In this document: in pieces, positions 25,405 through 34,045 of the stretch | Numbering within the stretch: the stretch's first letter is position 1 | Layout: the number at the start of each line of letters is the position of its first letter | Origin: an uncultured Bacteroidota bacterium | GTDB lineage: Bacteria; Bacteroidota; Bacteroidia; Bacteroidales; P3 | Assembly: GCA_902774395.1 (NCBI GenBank) | Contig: CACYIK010000006.1 | Coordinates: 49,443 to 113,442 of the forward strand | Direction of reading: 5' to 3' | DNA: 64,000 nt | The notes under the pieces: model-generated | Databases searched by the model: none | What the model saw: the letters and a program-made list of their open reading frames with translations, nothing else | What the model was told of the DNA's origin: nothing | Made by a program: the position numbers and the translations under genes

Positions 25405-26456
25405 GCCAACTGAAAGTCTGGATACGGATGCTTCGCATAAAAGGCAAGCAGTTCGGACGTCACCTGCTATACAAAAGGAAGGTGCGCCAGATTCTCTATT
25501 TCACTTACAATGTGCCGTTTCCCGGGGGAAAAGGGGTCTCCATCTATCACGTCACCAGCTATTTCATCGTCAGTTCGCTCGGCGGCGGCTCCATCCCGCA
25601 GCGAGCCAAGGGACTGGCCTACTCATTCCTGGCAGCCCTGCCGCCACTGCTGATTTTCTTTTTCTCACTGGTGGCCTACTTCCCCGTCGACGGCGTGCAG
25701 GACGAGTTGCTCAACAGCATGGGTGGCATCGTACCCGAGAAGATCCTCGGCCCGCTCACCAACACCGTCAACGACATCATGGGTCATCGCCACTCCACGC
25801 TGCTCTCCATCGGTTTCATCACCTCTATCCTACTGGCGGCCAACGGTATGAACGGATTCATCCTGTCGCTCAACTTCGCCAACAAGAGCATCGAGAAGCG
25901 CCCCTTCATACAGCGTTTCCTCATCTGCCTGGCGCTGGTGTTCATCATGTACCTGCTCATCGTACTGGTCATCTGCCTGCTTATCGGCAACAAACAGCTA
26001 TTGCACCTGCTTGTCAACCAAGGGTGGTTCACCGATACGGCCTTCAGCAAACTGCTGTTCAACGTCGCGCGCTGGGTGCTGCTGTCGCTGGCCACGCTGC
26101 TGGCCGTCTCGCTCATCTACTACTGGGCACCAGTGAAAAAACAACGGGTGGGATTCTTCTCGGCAGGCTCTGTGCTGGCCACGGGGATGTTCTTCCTGCT
26201 CACCTGGGGTTTCGGCGTGTATATCAACAACTTCAGCCGATACAACCTCCTTTACGGATCCATCGGCACCCTGCTACTGCTGATGCTCTGGATATACTTC
26301 AGCTGCATTGTCCTGCTAGTGGGCTACGAACTGAATATCAGCATCTACAACGGTACGCTACGCGGCAAGAGACGTGTGGCGCGACGCGAACTGAAAGAAA
26401 GAATACAAATTTTCAAAGATGATAATACAAAAGAATCACGGGAAAGTGGTGCCTAA
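25401..26456 (+). CDS. YihY/virulence factor BrkB family membrane protein
   Basis: A 351-residue inner-membrane protein with about six hydrophobic segments (for example YSFLAALPPLLIFFFSLVAYF, LICLALVFIMYLLIVLVICLL, VLLSLATLLAVSLIYYWAPV, LLLLMLWIYFSCIVLLVGYEL). The YihY signatures RAKGLAYSFLAALPPLL, YYWAPVKKQ, and LLLMLWIYFSCIVLLVGYELN are present. The function of the family is not settled. The Arg/Lys-rich C-terminus is cytoplasmic. It overlaps nadC by 4 bases and the following methyltransferase by 38 bases. Confidence 0.9.
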   Translation: MSQLKVWIRMLRIKGKQFGRHLLYKRKVRQILYFTYNVPFPGGKGVSIYHVTSYFIVSSLGGGSIPQRAKGLAYSFLAALPPLLIFFFSLVAYFPVDGVQDELLNSMGGIVPEKILGPLTNTVNDIMGHRHSTLLSIGFITSILLAANGMNGFILSLNFANKSIEKRPFIQRFLICLALVFIMYLLIVLVICLLIGNKQLLHLLVNQGWFTDTAFSKLLFNVARWVLLSLATLLAVSLIYYWAPVKKQRVGFFSAGSVLATGMFFLLTWGFGVYINNFSRYNLLYGSIGTLLLLMLWIYFSCIVLLVGYELNISIYNGTLRGKRRVARRELKERIQIFKDDNTKESRESGA

Positions 26457-27654
26457 CGAAAGCACCAAGAGAGAAAAATTCAAGATGGTGGCCAAGACCA
26501 TGGTCAGCCTCGAGGAGGTGCTCGCCGACGAGTTGCGCGAGCTGGGTGCCGAGAACGTCGTCGTGGGCAACCGCGCCGTCGAGTTCGAAGGCGACATGCG
26601 CCTGCTCTACCGCGTCAACTACTGCTGCCGCACGGCATTGGCCATCTTGAAGCCCTTCGCCGAGTTCGACGCCAACGACGAGCAGGAGCTCTACGACCAA
26701 GTCTATAAGATTCGCTGGGAGAAAATCCTCGACGTCGACGGCACCTTCATGATTGACAGCACCACCAGCGGCGAGGTGTTCACACACAGCTACTATGCCG
26801 CCCTGAAGACCAAGGACGCCATCGTCGACCGCTTCCGCCGCAACTTTGGCAAACGCCCCAACATCGACACCGAACAGCCTGACTACAAGTTCAATCTGCA
26901 CATCCGCGACAACCATATCACCCTGCTGATGAACGCCAGCGGCGACTCGCTCCACAAGCGCGGCTACCGCCAGGGCGTGGGCGTAGCCCCCATCAACGAA
27001 GTCCTCGCCGCCGGCCTCCTGAAACTCGCCGGCTGGGATCAAGCAATCAAGCAATCAAGCAATCAAACAATCAATTTCTACGACCCCATGTGCGGCTCGG
27101 GCACCATGCTCATCGAGGCCGCCATGATGGCCAACAATATCCCCGCCCAGTACTACCGCAACCGCTTCGGCTTCATGAAATGGAAGGAGTTCAACCTTGG
27201 CGAGTGGAAGAGTGTCAAGGCCGAAGAAGACCGCAAGATTGGCGCCTTCGACTTCGAGGGCGAGATTTGGGGTAACGATATCGACGAGCAGGTCATCCAA
27301 CAGTGCGAGAAGAACCTCGAATACACCAAGTTGCACAAGGATGTGATGCTTCATATCGGCGACTTCGCCGACCAAGAACCGCCCGAGGGCAAGACGCTGA
27401 TAGTCACCAACCCGCCCTACGGCGAGCGCATCAAGGTCGAGGACCTCAACGCCATGTACGAGAAACTCGGCGACACCTTCAAGCAGAAATACGGCAAAGA
27501 CTGCGACGTATGGCTCATCACCTCCGACTTCGAGGCCATGAAACATATCGGCCTGCACCCCTCGAGGAAGATCCCCGTGCAGAACGGAAGCCTCGACTGC
27601 CGTTTCCTCCACTTCGAACTCTACGACGGCTCGAAGAAATCTAAGAACTCCTAG
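26419..27654 (+). CDS. THUMP-domain class I SAM-dependent rRNA methyltransferase (RlmL/TrmN-like)
   Basis: 411 residues. A THUMP-like RNA-binding N-terminus (MVAKTMVSLEEVLADELRELGAENV) is followed by the methyltransferase core with DPMCGSGTMLIEAAMMANNIP and the catalytic VTNPPYGER. It matches the RlmL N-terminal half (23S rRNA m2G family), the common single-domain form in Bacteroidetes. The long start at 26419 overlaps YihY by 38 bases; the next in-frame ATG at 26485 would still keep the conserved block. A (CAATCAAG)n array at 27037-27077 adds about 12 residues (DQAIKQSSNQTIN) right before the SAM-binding motif I. Confidence 0.9.
   Translation: MIIQKNHGKVVPNESTKREKFKMVAKTMVSLEEVLADELRELGAENVVVGNRAVEFEGDMRLLYRVNYCCRTALAILKPFAEFDANDEQELYDQVYKIRWEKILDVDGTFMIDSTTSGEVFTHSYYAALKTKDAIVDRFRRNFGKRPNIDTEQPDYKFNLHIRDNHITLLMNASGDSLHKRGYRQGVGVAPINEVLAAGLLKLAGWDQAIKQSSNQTINFYDPMCGSGTMLIEAAMMANNIPAQYYRNRFGFMKWKEFNLGEWKSVKAEEDRKIGAFDFEGEIWGNDIDEQVIQQCEKNLEYTKLHKDVMLHIGDFADQEPPEGKTLIVTNPPYGERIKVEDLNAMYEKLGDTFKQKYGKDCDVWLITSDFEAMKHIGLHPSRKIPVQNGSLDCRFLHFELYDGSKKSKNS
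27037..27077. repeat. In-frame (CAATCAAG)n array in the rRNA methyltransferase gene
   Basis: About five 8-bp units inserted between LKLAGW and FYDPMCGSGT, two blocks that are normally nearly contiguous in the family. Confidence 0.85.
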
Positions 27655-27655
27655 C

Positions 27656-27766
27656 CGCTACGCGGCAGAAATCTAGTAAATCTAGTAAATTATTTGCTGA
27701 CGCGGTTGTTGCGCAAGCAAAATTTACAAGATTTACAAGATTTCGCGAGCAAGGCGAGCAGGAGAA
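27656..27766. repeat. Mirrored 9-bp word arrays with GCTGACGC core
   Basis: Left: hairpin GCCGCTACGCGGC, then (AAATCTAGT)n. Core: GCTGACGC (27694-27701) and GCGCAAGC (27709-27716), flanked by TTT and AAA. Right: (TTTACAAGA)n then TTTCGCGAGCAAGGCGAGC. It lies between the methyltransferase stop and queG. Confidence 0.85.
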
Positions 27767-27773
27767 TAAACGT

Positions 27774-28637
27774 ATGCTAAGATTGGACGAGATAAAGCAG
27801 GCGGCGTTGGCCGTGGGGTTTGACGACTGCGGCGTCGCCCGTGCCGACGCCCTCACCGACGAGGAATACCCCCTGCGCGAATGGCTACGCCGCGGCTGGC
27901 ATGGCGACCTCGAATATATGGAACGCAATGCCAACAAGCGCATGGACCCGCGTCTGCTCGTTCCAGGAGCCAAGAGTGTCATCTGCTGTGTCAGCGCCTA
28001 TCCCCCACCCGATGACATCCTCCCCGCCTCCGGCGGAAATCCTGGAAATCCAGGAAATAGATTCGATAAGATTTCCCAAGATTTTGATGGCCCGGACAAA
28101 TCCTGGAAATCCCCAAAAAATCTCCAAGATTTCCATGATTTCGCGAAGCGGGAGAAGGTGGCTGCATACGCAAAATATCGGGATTATCACAAGGACATCA
28201 AGCAGATGCTCTTCGCCCTGCGCGAGCGGCTGGGCATCGAGGGGAAATGCTGCTGCGACACCGTTCCCATCAGCGACAAGCACTGGGCCGCGCGTGCCGG
28301 CCTCGGATGGATAGGCCGCCACACCCTCCTCGTCACCCCGCGGTGGGGCTCGTGGGTCAACCTCGGCGAGATTGTCACCACCGAGGAAATTAAACATAAT
28401 TCATCACTCATCACTCATCATTCATCATTCTGCACCACCTGTGGCCGCTGTGTCGACGCCTGTCCCAACCACGCCATCGCCCCCGACGGCCCTCCCATGC
28501 TCAACGTCACCCGCTGCACCGCCTACTACACCACCCATCACCAGCGCGAGTTACCCCCCGACATCGACACCCACGGCTACACCATGGGCTGCGACCTCTG
28601 CCAACTCGCCTGTCCCTTCAACAAAATCAAGCCTTAA
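27774..28637 (+). CDS. queG: Epoxyqueuosine reductase
   Basis: A 287-residue B12- and Fe-S-dependent enzyme that reduces epoxyqueuosine in tRNA to queuosine. Seen are GFDDCGVARADALTDE, the YAKYRDYHKDIKQML block, AARAGLGWIGRHTLLVTPRWGSWVNLGEI, and two 4Fe-4S motifs, CTTCGRCVDACP and CDLCQLACP. Two repeat-derived in-frame segments occur: about 35 residues at 28021-28150 (GNPGNPG, KSWKSPKN) and a His/Ser-rich run at 28388-28430 (SSLITHHSS), directly before the first cluster motif. The protein stops soon after the second cluster, shorter than E. coli QueG, as in many Bacteroidetes. Confidence 0.93.
   Translation: MLRLDEIKQAALAVGFDDCGVARADALTDEEYPLREWLRRGWHGDLEYMERNANKRMDPRLLVPGAKSVICCVSAYPPPDDILPASGGNPGNPGNRFDKISQDFDGPDKSWKSPKNLQDFHDFAKREKVAAYAKYRDYHKDIKQMLFALRERLGIEGKCCCDTVPISDKHWAARAGLGWIGRHTLLVTPRWGSWVNLGEIVTTEEIKHNSSLITHHSSFCTTCGRCVDACPNHAIAPDGPPMLNVTRCTAYYTTHHQRELPPDIDTHGYTMGCDLCQLACPFNKIKP
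28021..28165. repeat. In-frame mirrored 9-bp word arrays in queG
   Basis: (GGAAATCCT)n units at 28037-28060 and (TTTCCAAGAT)-type units at 28068-28140, framed by CCTCCGGCGG on the left and TTTCGCGAAGCGGGAG on the right. The latter resembles the right border at 27740-27766. Confidence 0.75.
28388..28430. repeat. In-frame (TCATCAC)n array in queG
   Basis: 7-bp units ATCACTC/ATCATTC translated as HNSSLITHHSSF. The same word is used in htpG at 42776-42862. Confidence 0.85.
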
Positions 28638-28815
28638 GCCAGTCGAAAGATTTGTTCTTCCATGTGATGTCAGTCCGATTCTCGAGTCTGTACGCCGACC
28701 TTTCGAAGGGTATCTCTCGGTAGGCACGGTCGAGATTGTGGAAACGAAGAAAAGACTAACGGGAACAGCGTGATAGCGTGGAATCCCTTCGGTGGAAAAT
28801 GCGGTGTATGTATTA
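28627..28815 (-). pseudogene. Possible decayed 3' end of a protein gene, antisense to the queG end
   Basis: On the minus strand, an open stretch from 28755 to the TGA at 28627 reads FLRFHNLDRAYREIPFERSAYRLEN and ends SFDWLKA. It looks like a natural C-terminus. Just upstream the frame is broken by a stop and appears to continue in another frame (GIPRYHAVPVSL), which suggests a frameshifted remnant. No family is named with confidence. The rest of the 193-base gap shows nothing. Confidence 0.35.
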
Positions 28816-28830
28816 TCATCGGCCGCATAG

Positions 28831-29322
28831 TCATAGCAGTTTCAAAGCTATCGCAGCACAGGCTTCAGCGTCGGCTAAAGCGTGGTGATGATTCTCCAAG
28901 CAGTAGCCGCAGGCCTCGCTGACAGTGTGCAGCTGGTGGTTGGGCAAATGCTTCAGCTTGCGGCGCGAAGCGCGGAGGGTGTCGTAAAAACGGTAGTCGG
29001 GCCAGTCCATCTGATACACCTGCATCACTGCCCGCAGACATCCCTCGTCGAACATGGCGTTGTGTGCCACCAGAGGCAGTCCTTCGATACGAGGTGCTAT
29101 TTTCTCCCACACCCGCGGGAACACCTCGGCGTCGTCGGTGTCCTCGGGCCCGAGTCCATGCACCCGCTGGCAGAACCAGGCATAGTAGTTTGGCTCCGGC
29201 TGTATGAGGCTGTAGAACGTGTCCACCACCTCGCCGCCGCGCACTACCACCACACCCACACTGCACACGCTACTCCGGCATCCGTTGGCCGTCTCGAAAT
29301 CTATCGCCGCAAAGTCCTGCAT
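28831..29322 (-). CDS. DnaQ-like 3'-5' exonuclease (DEDDh)
   Basis: A 163-residue single-domain exonuclease of the DnaQ/RNase T superfamily. The metal ligands are Asp8 and Glu10 (AIDFETAN), the Asp in LVAHNAMFD, and the final His and Asp in HHALADAEA. It resembles stand-alone exonucleases (DNA polymerase III epsilon-like) common in Bacteroidetes. Substrate and partner are unknown. It lies immediately downstream of the AAA ATPase gene on the same strand (3-base gap), so co-transcription is likely. Confidence 0.92.
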   Translation of the reverse strand: MQDFAAIDFETANGCRSSVCSVGVVVVRGGEVVDTFYSLIQPEPNYYAWFCQRVHGLGPEDTDDAEVFPRVWEKIAPRIEGLPLVAHNAMFDEGCLRAVMQVYQMDWPDYRFYDTLRASRRKLKHLPNHQLHTVSEACGYCLENHHHALADAEACAAIALKLL

Positions 29323-29325
29323 ACG

Positions 29326-30462
29326 CTATATCATGTATTGTTTTATCCAAAGCCCGAAGAAGCGATCGCCGACGCGGTACTTACGGTCAGCCTCGACAAC
29401 AAGATCTTGTTCTTGTAGTTTTTTTATTGCAGCTTGTACGGAGCTTGCCGTGGACAACCGATGATGTTTGATGAATGCCGCAGAAGTAATCTGTGAAGCC
29501 CAACCGTCGGCAGCAATGGCGTAGAGAAGTGACTTTTGGCGGAGCGTTGTCCTGGAAAGGATTTCGCGGTAAAAACTGTCATTACCGTCAATGATGGATC
29601 TCAAAGAGTACTGCACAGTTTCCTCGTCGCAAGCGTCTCCGACCGCCGTATTGGAAAAAATCTCGTTCAACAGTCTCTGCACATAATAGGTATGCCCTTC
29701 AAACATGGCGTAGATTTCCGATGCGATGGCCGTAGGAATCGCCTTCCCTCGTTCATGGAACTTCTCTTTCATGAAAGCGACGTATTTGTCTCGTGCAATA
29801 GCATCAAGAGAAATATTATCCGCGCTCTTGTAGAACGGACGGCCGGCACTGTCGAACATCATGCCAAGCAGGTGACGCTCGCTGCCGGCAAAGACAAATC
29901 GACAATTGTCGATTTTCTGGATGTGACCCCTGAGCAAAGCCTCGACATTTTTCTCCGGATATTTCGCAATCTGCTGGAACTCATCGATAGCAACAATACA
30001 TGGACGGTCTGCTTGCTGAAGATAATGGAAAATCTCTTCCAACGTAAACTCCGGATGATCAATGTCCCCCAAAGCAATGTTGAACGACGGGAGACCTGTG
30101 GCGGCATCGAACCCAAACCTTCCATTCACGCTCTTGAGTGCTTGGACCAGTCTCTGCGTCAACTTCTTGCCGTAAGGAACAGTCTGTTCATACACTGCGC
30201 GTCCCAAGACATAAACCAACTCCTGCAGGCAAGTGGTATGCAATATGTCGACAAAGAACGTATAGTAGTTGTCGGCAATCTGCCTCTGGTCAAAACAATA
30301 CTGTATCAGACCCGTCTTACCCATACGGCGTTCTGATCTTATTACCACATTATTCCCGTTGCACAATAGCTTCATCATACGGGCCGACTCCTGCTCGCGG
30401 TCACAGAAATACTCAGGTTTGATTCGCCCCGACACCACAAAAGGATTCTCGTCTTCTTTCAT
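29326..30462 (-). CDS. AAA-type ATPase (archaeal ATPase_2-like)
   Basis: A 378-residue ATP-binding protein. It opens NPFVVSGRIKPEYFCDREQES. The Walker A region is SERRMGKTG (residues 43-51), which lacks the usual Gly-rich lead, as in the ATPase_2 family. Walker B is PCIVAIDEFQQI and sensor-like VFAGSERH. The C-terminal third reads like a winged helix (HRLSTASSVQAAIKKLQEQDLVVEADRKYRVGDRFFGLWIK). Such proteins are abundant in Bacteroidales and their role is unknown. The start is the ATG at 30462 because the -7 box at 30485-30492 lies inside the longer open frame. Confidence 0.87.
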   Translation of the reverse strand: MKEDENPFVVSGRIKPEYFCDREQESARMMKLLCNGNNVVIRSERRMGKTGLIQYCFDQRQIADNYYTFFVDILHTTCLQELVYVLGRAVYEQTVPYGKKLTQRLVQALKSVNGRFGFDAATGLPSFNIALGDIDHPEFTLEEIFHYLQQADRPCIVAIDEFQQIAKYPEKNVEALLRGHIQKIDNCRFVFAGSERHLLGMMFDSAGRPFYKSADNISLDAIARDKYVAFMKEKFHERGKAIPTAIASEIYAMFEGHTYYVQRLLNEIFSNTAVGDACDEETVQYSLRSIIDGNDSFYREILSRTTLRQKSLLYAIAADGWASQITSAAFIKHHRLSTASSVQAAIKKLQEQDLVVEADRKYRVGDRFFGLWIKQYMI

Positions 30463-30484
30463 AATTATCAATATTTTTCGGCTG

Positions 30485-30492
30485 CAAAGATA
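30485..30492 (-). promoter_or_regulatory. -7 box of the AAA ATPase gene
   Basis: Minus strand TATCTTTG followed by CAGCC, 23 bases before the ATG at 30462. Confidence 0.75.
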
Positions 30493-31110
30493 CGAACTTT
30501 TCTTTATATTATGCAAATCAAATTATGCAATTTGAATAATTCAATTCGAATAATAACCATATATTATTATACAACAGCCATTTATATGGCATATGAATGA
30601 TTATTCCACATGCTTTCACATTCGCAACTTCAACCTGTAAGTAATCCTTACAAGCTACCATCTCAGGCATTTGTTCGAGATTTCCAAACAGCTTCATCTT
30701 GCTGTGGAATCATAACAACGTGCATTTTTTGCACATTATTCGTAGTGGTATGTGCATAATTTGCACTTACCACCGTATGACAGTTGTTGCATTTTTTGCA
30801 ACAACAACCATACTGCCTAATATAATAACTTGTGCATTTTTTTTCACATGTTGCTTGATAAATATCACGCAAATTGTTAGAATTTTGTAAAACCTGCTTT
30901 CTTCGTGACTTCTTCGTGGGTTCTTTGTGCCTTCTTTGCAAGCAAAGCAATTGAACTGGAACTCAACCAAATGACACCTGCACCAACACTAACACACAAA
31001 CAACTCATTTTCAGCACAATCAGTCCATAACCTTTCGACGATCCTTCGGCGGTCTCTTTACATTTTGTCAAACCACGTGTCATTTTTCTCTCTATTGACA
31101 AAAAATTGTG
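30493..31110. other. AT-rich gene-free interval with hairpins
   Basis: No supported gene. It contains GCCAT-TTAT-ATGGC (30577-30590) and a cluster of T-loop hairpins (30720-30880, listed separately). The rest is AT-rich sequence with no recognisable coding signal. Confidence 0.6.
30720..30880. repeat. Multi-hairpin element, copy 1
   Basis: A series of palindromes with T-rich loops: GTGCATTTTTTGCAC (30720-30734), TGTGCATAATTTGCAC (30751-30766), GTTGTTGC-ATTTTT-GCAACAAC (30783-30805) and TGTGCATTTTTTTTCACA (about 30831-30848). It shares long stretches, including TTATTCGTAGTGGTATGTGC and CATACTGCCT, with copy 2 at 32739-32945, on the other side of the DUF4143 ATPase gene. Confidence 0.85.
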
Positions 31111-31118
31111 TATCTTTG
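31111..31118 (+). promoter_or_regulatory. -7 box upstream of a tiny open frame
   Basis: TATCTTTG followed by CAGTCG. The only nearby plus-strand start is the 33-codon frame at 31161. Confidence 0.6.
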
Positions 31119-31160
31119 CAGTCGAAATTCGCGTCACAAATGACATAAAAATCGAATAAG

Positions 31161-31262
31161 ATGAAGGTGGAAAGAAGCCTTCGTGATTTACCTGCGACCA
31201 CTGAAAGTGTGATGAGCACCGCTTTAATACGAATTAATACAGCGAATAGCTCCGCTAAATAA
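31161..31262 (+). CDS. Candidate 33-residue small protein or leader peptide
   Basis: The open frame begins MKVERSLRDLPATTES and ends TANSSAK. It sits 42 bases after a good TAnnTTTG promoter and about 180 bases upstream of the DUF4143 ATPase. Inverted bases CCGCTA/TAGCGG flank its stop (31251-31280). It may be a leader peptide, a small protein or a decayed gene start. No family recognised. Confidence 0.35.
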   Translation: MKVERSLRDLPATTESVMSTALIRINTANSSAK

Positions 31263-31339
31263 TAAAACAAAATGTAGCGGGTCAGCGCCACTGAAATTAA
31301 TCAAATCAAGCGAAAAACGCATTAACGTTTTGTTTGCAT

Positions 31340-31394
31340 TGCACTTTTTTTAGTGCATATTACATTATAGATGCACTTTTTTTAGTGCATATTA
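31340..31394 (+). promoter_or_regulatory. Two direct copies of a palindrome ahead of the ATPase promoter
   Basis: The 16-bp palindrome GCACTTTTTTTAGTGC occurs at 31341-31356 and 31373-31388, each followed by ATATTA, in direct repeat 32 bp apart (three helical turns). The -7 box TATCTTTG follows at 31406-31413, so the second copy falls near the -33 region. This is a likely operator pair. Confidence 0.7.
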
Positions 31395-31441
31395 AAAACA
31401 TTTTGTATCTTTGCAGCCAGAAACGAAAACGACAACTCACC

Positions 31442-32617
31442 ATGATTGACGATGTATTATACGAGTTTATGCGCGAGCAGCTGGCAACGACAAGCCTTGA
31501 TTTTGTGCGCTATTTATATCCACAAATTGATTGGACATTGCGGATGTTCGGTCTTGTGGGCCCACGAGGCGTGGGTAAGTCAACCCTCATAAAACAGCAT
31601 ATAATCTTCGAAAAAGACAACCAAAAGGCGCTCTATATCTCGGCCGACCACAGTTATTTTGCCAACCACACGCTCTTGGAGGTGGCCTCGGAATGGAACA
31701 AAGAAGGGGGCACTCATCTGTATATCGACGAAATACACAAATATGAGAATTGGTCGACAGAACTAAAAAATATCTACGACGGTTATGGGGCGTTGAAAGT
31801 AATCTTCACAGGATCGTCGGTGCTCGACTTGCTCAAGGGGCAGGCCGACTTGAGCCGTCGCGCTGTCATGTACACCATGCAGGGACTCTCGTTCCGCGAA
31901 TATCTTGAGATGTTCCACAGCATCAAGATGCCACAATACACGTTAGATGATGTTATCGCCAACAAAGTAGACGACACCGTGCTTCCCCATCCGCTTCCGC
32001 TCTTTAGGCAGTATCTCCAGGATGGTTACTATCCTTTCAGCAAAGAAGGTGCATTCCGGTCGCGGCTCGACCAAATCATCACCCAAACCCTCGAATCCGA
32101 CATCCCACAATATGCCTCCCTCTCCGTCTCCACGGGACGCAAACTGCGTAGGCTGATGGCCATTGTGGCTCAGAGTGCTCCTTTCAAACCAGACTATTCC
32201 AGCATTGCCAACGCCCTTGGTGTCAGCCGCAATGTGGTGCCAGACTATCTTTTATATATGGAACGTGCGGGGATGATCGGCCAGCTACGTGATGAGACTG
32301 GTGGGGTTAGAAGCTTAGGAAAGGTGCAGAAAACCTATCTCGACAACACAAACATAATGTATGCCCTTGGGGCGGACAGTACCAACAAAGGCAACCTGCG
32401 TGAGACCTTCTTTTTCAATCAGACGCGAGTAGTAAGCGATGTTATCTCATCAGGAGCCTCCGATTTCATCATTGGTGACCACACTTTCGAGGTTGGCGGT
32501 AAAAAGAAAGGAAAGAAACAAATTGAGGATGTTGCCAACGGCCATATCGTGAAAGACGACATAGAGTATGGTCACGGGATAAGCATACCACTGTGGACAT
32601 TCGGACTGCTCTATTAA
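31442..32617 (+). CDS. AAA ATPase with DUF4143 C-terminus
   Basis: 391 residues. The N-terminal AAA_14 domain has Walker A GPRGVGKST (residues 40-48), Walker B LYIDEIHK (Asp96, Glu97) and a sensor VIFTGSSVLDLLKG. The C-terminal DUF4143 domain has a winged-helix-like part (DYSSIANALGVSRNVVPDYLLYMERAGMIGQL) and a nuclease-like tail (TFEVGGKKKGKKQIEDV). The tail resembles the restriction-like EVK motif of DUF4143 proteins, here EVGGKKKGKK. The start at 31442 is fixed by the -7 box at 31406-31413. The gene is bracketed by two copies of a hairpin element. Role unknown. Confidence 0.88.
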   Translation: MIDDVLYEFMREQLATTSLDFVRYLYPQIDWTLRMFGLVGPRGVGKSTLIKQHIIFEKDNQKALYISADHSYFANHTLLEVASEWNKEGGTHLYIDEIHKYENWSTELKNIYDGYGALKVIFTGSSVLDLLKGQADLSRRAVMYTMQGLSFREYLEMFHSIKMPQYTLDDVIANKVDDTVLPHPLPLFRQYLQDGYYPFSKEGAFRSRLDQIITQTLESDIPQYASLSVSTGRKLRRLMAIVAQSAPFKPDYSSIANALGVSRNVVPDYLLYMERAGMIGQLRDETGGVRSLGKVQKTYLDNTNIMYALGADSTNKGNLRETFFFNQTRVVSDVISSGASDFIIGDHTFEVGGKKKGKKQIEDVANGHIVKDDIEYGHGISIPLWTFGLLY

Positions 32618-33147
32618 ACAACAACTCCCGCATTCTGCCAGGCTCCATAGGAGACACGGCCTGCGTGGTATACCTGCGAGCACCAAATAATAATGTCAGG
32701 TGTAGCGAGTCATCTTGTGGAGCAAACACATTGGCACTTGCATTTTTTGCACGTTATTCGTAGTGGTATGTGCAAATTATGCACATACGACCTTATAGTG
32801 GTTGTCGTATATTTTTCGACAACAACCAATCATCTCCATGTGAGCAATTTAACAGTTGTTGCATATTTTGCAACAACTATCATACTGCCTCATAAATTAA
32901 CTGTTGCATTTTTTGCACAGGTTGCATGAAAAATAACACGCAAATAATGCGTGTTATTCCAACTGTCAAGTTTTCCTTGACACATAATGCGTTAGCATAG
33001 TAATATGCATAATCTGCACATTACCTCCTGCACCCGCCACACCTCTCTATTGGTTTTGCCCCCCCCGTCTGCTCCCCTTTTCGTCACCTTTTGGGTGCCA
33101 CTATGTTACCTATATGGTGACTATATTGTTCCTTCGAAGAAGTACAT
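32618..33147. other. Gene-free interval holding hairpin element copy 2
   Basis: Apart from the hairpin element (32739-32945), a TAACACGC..GCGTGTTA inverted repeat at about 32932-32957 and a C-rich run at 33060-33070, nothing is recognised. Confidence 0.65.
32739..32945. repeat. Multi-hairpin element, copy 2
   Basis: Hairpins are TATGTGCA-AATTA-TGCACATA-type (32767-32787), GGTTGTCG..CGACAACAACC (32800-32826), a 25-base palindrome AGTTGTTGCA..TGCAACAACT (32854-32878) and CTGTTGCATTTTTTGCACAG (32901-32920). It is collinear with copy 1 apart from an extra roughly 60-base hairpin segment. Confidence 0.85.
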
Positions 33148-33948
33148 TCATACCCGAACAACTCTGTCGGCATCCAAATAACGCAGTAGGCCTTTGTCGT
33201 CTAAATAAAAACACTCGCCACAATCTACGCAGATGTTGTTCCCTGCCGAGCAGGGTTCATCCCATGTTCCGTCTGTCGGATTCATCTGTGCCGTATGGCC
33301 GAAGACCTGTGTAAAACACCCTTCTACATTGTCATACTCATGGATGTCGGCCCATACCATCGACCCAGCGAAGCTGCTTCCCCCACGGATGGCCCCCACC
33401 ATCGTCAAAGCGTCCATAAACCCGGTACGCTCGTCCGTCTGTAGGGATTCGCGAAATAGCTCATCGACCTTGGTCGCCAACGCTTGGGCATCGTTCTTGT
33501 CGACGTCATCGAACAATCCGCACCAATCAACCCAAACAGGATGCATACCTGCATGAGAGAACAGGAACGGCTTACCGCCCACATTCTGGTATGCACACAG
33601 AGAGAACAGGTCGGTGTTCTCGTAGAAGAGCTCCGATATAACATCCGCCCACTCGTAGCAGAACCGGTCAGCATACACCGTCCACAGCCCCCAGGGATCA
33701 CCGAGATACGAAAGGTCGTGGTTCCCCAGCAGCATCGTCACTCGGTCTTGATATTGGTGGGCGAATGCTAAAATTTCTCGCAGATTCTTTAATGCATCCA
33801 GGCCACTGATACCCTCGTCGTCATAAGGGTCGACGTAGTCGCCCAGAAAGATACATGGTGTACCGGCTTCGACATAAGGTATCGCTTCTTTCCAAAACGT
33901 CCTCCCGTGTACGTCGGGAATAATTATTGTGTTTTTTATTGGTTCCAT
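33148..33948 (-). CDS. Metallophosphoesterase (calcineurin-like)
   Basis: A 266-residue phosphoesterase with the metal-binding motifs DVHGR (Asp12, His14), GDYVDP and GNHD, plus HAGMHP downstream, in the order expected for the PPP/ApaH-like superfamily. Substrate unknown. No signal peptide, so cytoplasmic. It follows three small minus-strand genes of unknown function with a 97-base gap, and its AT content is closer to that accessory block than to the housekeeping genes. Confidence 0.88.
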   Translation of the reverse strand: MEPIKNTIIIPDVHGRTFWKEAIPYVEAGTPCIFLGDYVDPYDDEGISGLDALKNLREILAFAHQYQDRVTMLLGNHDLSYLGDPWGLWTVYADRFCYEWADVISELFYENTDLFSLCAYQNVGGKPFLFSHAGMHPVWVDWCGLFDDVDKNDAQALATKVDELFRESLQTDERTGFMDALTMVGAIRGGSSFAGSMVWADIHEYDNVEGCFTQVFGHTAQMNPTDGTWDEPCSAGNNICVDCGECFYLDDKGLLRYLDADRVVRV

Positions 33949-34045
33949 AGCATCACTGTTTTATACTATATAACCAAGAACAAACAATTATTTCCACAAA
34001 TTCCAATGTCTTTAATCGACGGTTCTCCACTTCTCTGGGGGGTAT

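Noticed and set aside
30720..32945. CRISPR array or type III toxin-antitoxin repeat RNA
   Set aside because: Hairpins vary in size and spacing, there are no regular spacers, and the gene between is an AAA ATPase, not a small RNase toxin.
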